Assembly: GCA_963745955.1 (NCBI GenBank)
Contig: CAVUZI010000007.1
Coordinates: forward strand, 310,001-374,000
Source: Bog-756 sp963745955
Lineage (GTDB): Bacteria > Actinomycetota > Acidimicrobiia > Acidimicrobiales > RAAP-2
Length of the DNA: 64,000 nucleotides
Reading direction: 5' to 3'
A program made the translations under genes and the position numbers. Positions 62,937-64,000 of this stretch are shown one piece after another. The notes beneath the pieces are model-generated. The model searched no databases. It was not told where the DNA came from and was given only the letters and a program-made list of their open reading frames with translations. The first letter of the stretch is position 1. Each line of letters begins with the position of its first letter.

Positions 62937-64000
62937 GCGAACTCGACGCGGAGGACCTCGAGACCTTCAGGCAACGGGCCCGGACATTCATCCGTGACAA
63001 CCTCCGCCCGGTCGCCCCGGGTATCACGATCGGTCCACTGCGCAACGACCGGAACGACGAGGAGGAGCTGGCCGCCGTGGCCCGGGAGCGGGAGGTTCAG
63101 CGGATGCTCTTCGACGCCGGCCTGGCCGGCATCTGCTTCCCCCGTGACTACGGCGGCCAGGGACTCACGCCCGCGTACCAACGGGTCCTCAACGCCGAGT
63201 TGACCGGCTACGAGTACCCGGCCCGGCTCCAGGCCCCGACCTTCTCGCCGTGCGCCGCCGTCCTCCTCGACTTCGGAACGGAGGAGCAGAAGCAGCGGCA
63301 CATTCCGGCCATCCTGAAGGGTGAGGAGATCTGGATGCAGTTCCTCTCCGAACCGAGCGGCGGCTCGGACGTCGCCGGAGCTCTCACCTCGGCCATCCGG
63401 GACGGCGACGAATGGATACTGAACGGTTCGAAGATCTGGACCACCGGCGCCTGGTGGTCGGATTGGGGTCTCTGCCTCGCTCGCACCAATTGGGACGTCC
63501 CGAAGCACCGCGGCCTGACCGTGTTCATGCTTCCCATCCGCCAGCGGGGCCTCGAGGTCCACCGCATCGAGATGCTCAACGGCTCCAAGGAGTTCTGCCA
63601 GGAATTCATGACCGACGTCCGGGTGCCCGACACCGATCGTATCGGTGAGGTCGACGACGGCTGGACGGTGGGCACCCGCTGGATGTTCCACGAGCGCATG
63701 CTCATGAACTCCCCCTATGTGACCCTCACCGTCGGCGGTCAGCACGGCGGGGAGGGTGCGTCGTTCGTGAACCAGGTGGCCCGTGAGGCCGGTCGGCAGT
63801 CGGATCCCTGTGCCCGCGATCTGGTCGGCGAGGCGCACATGCTCGACCTCGTCGATCGAAAGCTCCGGCGGCGCATCGGTGACGGGTTGGCCACCGGTGC
63901 GTTGGCCGACCAGTCCGCGGCCATCGGGCGTCTGTTCACCGCGGTGGCCGCGACCCGCATACGGACCATCGCCTTCGAGATCGCCGGTGGCGCCGGTGGC
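62933..64000 (+). CDS. Acyl-CoA dehydrogenase, second subunit (cut by window end)
   Basis: At least 356 residues are visible. The reading frame is open to the window end. It has LAGICFPRDYGGQGLT, the FAD-binding region EEIWMQFLSEPSGGSDVAGA and SKIWTTGAWWSDWGLCLAR, all normal for the family. It overlaps the upstream subunit gene by 4 bp, typical of alpha2beta2 acyl-CoA dehydrogenases acting on large, branched or ring-bearing CoA esters. The C-terminus with the YxGT motif lies outside the window. Confidence 0.9.
   Translation, partial: MSELDAEDLETFRQRARTFIRDNLRPVAPGITIGPLRNDRNDEEELAAVAREREVQRMLFDAGLAGICFPRDYGGQGLTPAYQRVLNAELTGYEYPARLQAPTFSPCAAVLLDFGTEEQKQRHIPAILKGEEIWMQFLSEPSGGSDVAGALTSAIRDGDEWILNGSKIWTTGAWWSDWGLCLARTNWDVPKHRGLTVFMLPIRQRGLEVHRIEMLNGSKEFCQEFMTDVRVPDTDRIGEVDDGWTVGTRWMFHERMLMNSPYVTLTVGGQHGGEGASFVNQVAREAGRQSDPCARDLVGEAHMLDLVDRKLRRRIGDGLATGALADQSAAIGRLFTAVAATRIRTIAFEIAGGAGG

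Overview
This window is very GC-rich DNA with a strong GC3 bias, many GTG/TTG starts and dense bidirectional coding. It looks like chromosome of an actinobacterium. Secreted proteins built from 42-residue GYW..DGGVFSFGDA repeats, adjacent pairs of acyl-CoA dehydrogenase genes, a LigC-type ligase next to a primase-polymerase, and several P450s with a small 3-cysteine ferredoxin fit Actinomycetota; a soil or freshwater Acidimicrobiia-like lineage is my inference only. I found no rRNA, tRNA, CRISPR array, transposase or phage genes.

Layout. 0.2-2.3 kb: secreted IPT/TIG plus GYW-repeat protein. 2.6-8.9 kb: small metabolic genes (PhyH-like dioxygenase, haloalkane dehalogenase, DUF2237, orphan ParA, thioesterase, VOC protein, DUF35 plus thiolase pair). 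9.0-20.9 kb: exported proteins and sugar enzymes (GH92 lipoprotein, NHL-like secreted protein, LivK-type solute-binding lipoprotein, DUF2252, membrane protein, a second GYW-repeat secreted protein, GH4 glycosidase). 21.0-27.9 kb: serine hydrolase, an MFS exporter with its MerR regulator, a CMD protein with an epimerase, and an aldo/keto reductase. 28.0-32.0 kb: DNA repair module (5'-3' exonuclease, LigC-type ligase, HhH-PHP protein, Prim-Pol). 32.0-40.7 kb: VOC protein, 7-copy 18-bp repeat, secreted IPT protein, saccharopine-dehydrogenase-like enzyme, MBL hydrolase, FtsH, small proteins and a conserved unknown. 40.8-64.0 kb: large catabolic island (three P450s, ferredoxin, two acyl-CoA dehydrogenase pairs, two ACMSD-like amidohydrolases, enoyl-CoA hydratase, ALDH, NDMA-type ADH, LLM flavoenzyme, epoxide hydrolase, D-aminoacylase-like amidohydrolase, two SDRs, two TetR regulators).

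How the genes work together. The island reads as oxidative degradation of a hydrophobic, probably alicyclic or terpenoid/steroid-like substrate: P450 plus ferredoxin hydroxylate, ADH/SDR/ALDH oxidise, and acyl-CoA dehydrogenases, hydratase and thiolase carry out beta-oxidation. TetR proteins sit beside the units they probably control. The repair genes form a plausible gap-filling and ligation set without a visible Ku.

Caution. At least 12 genes carry single-base indels (14 sites), most in short G/C runs, and each resumes in another frame with conserved family motifs. I read them as base-calling or assembly errors and annotate each gene as one interrupted CDS.
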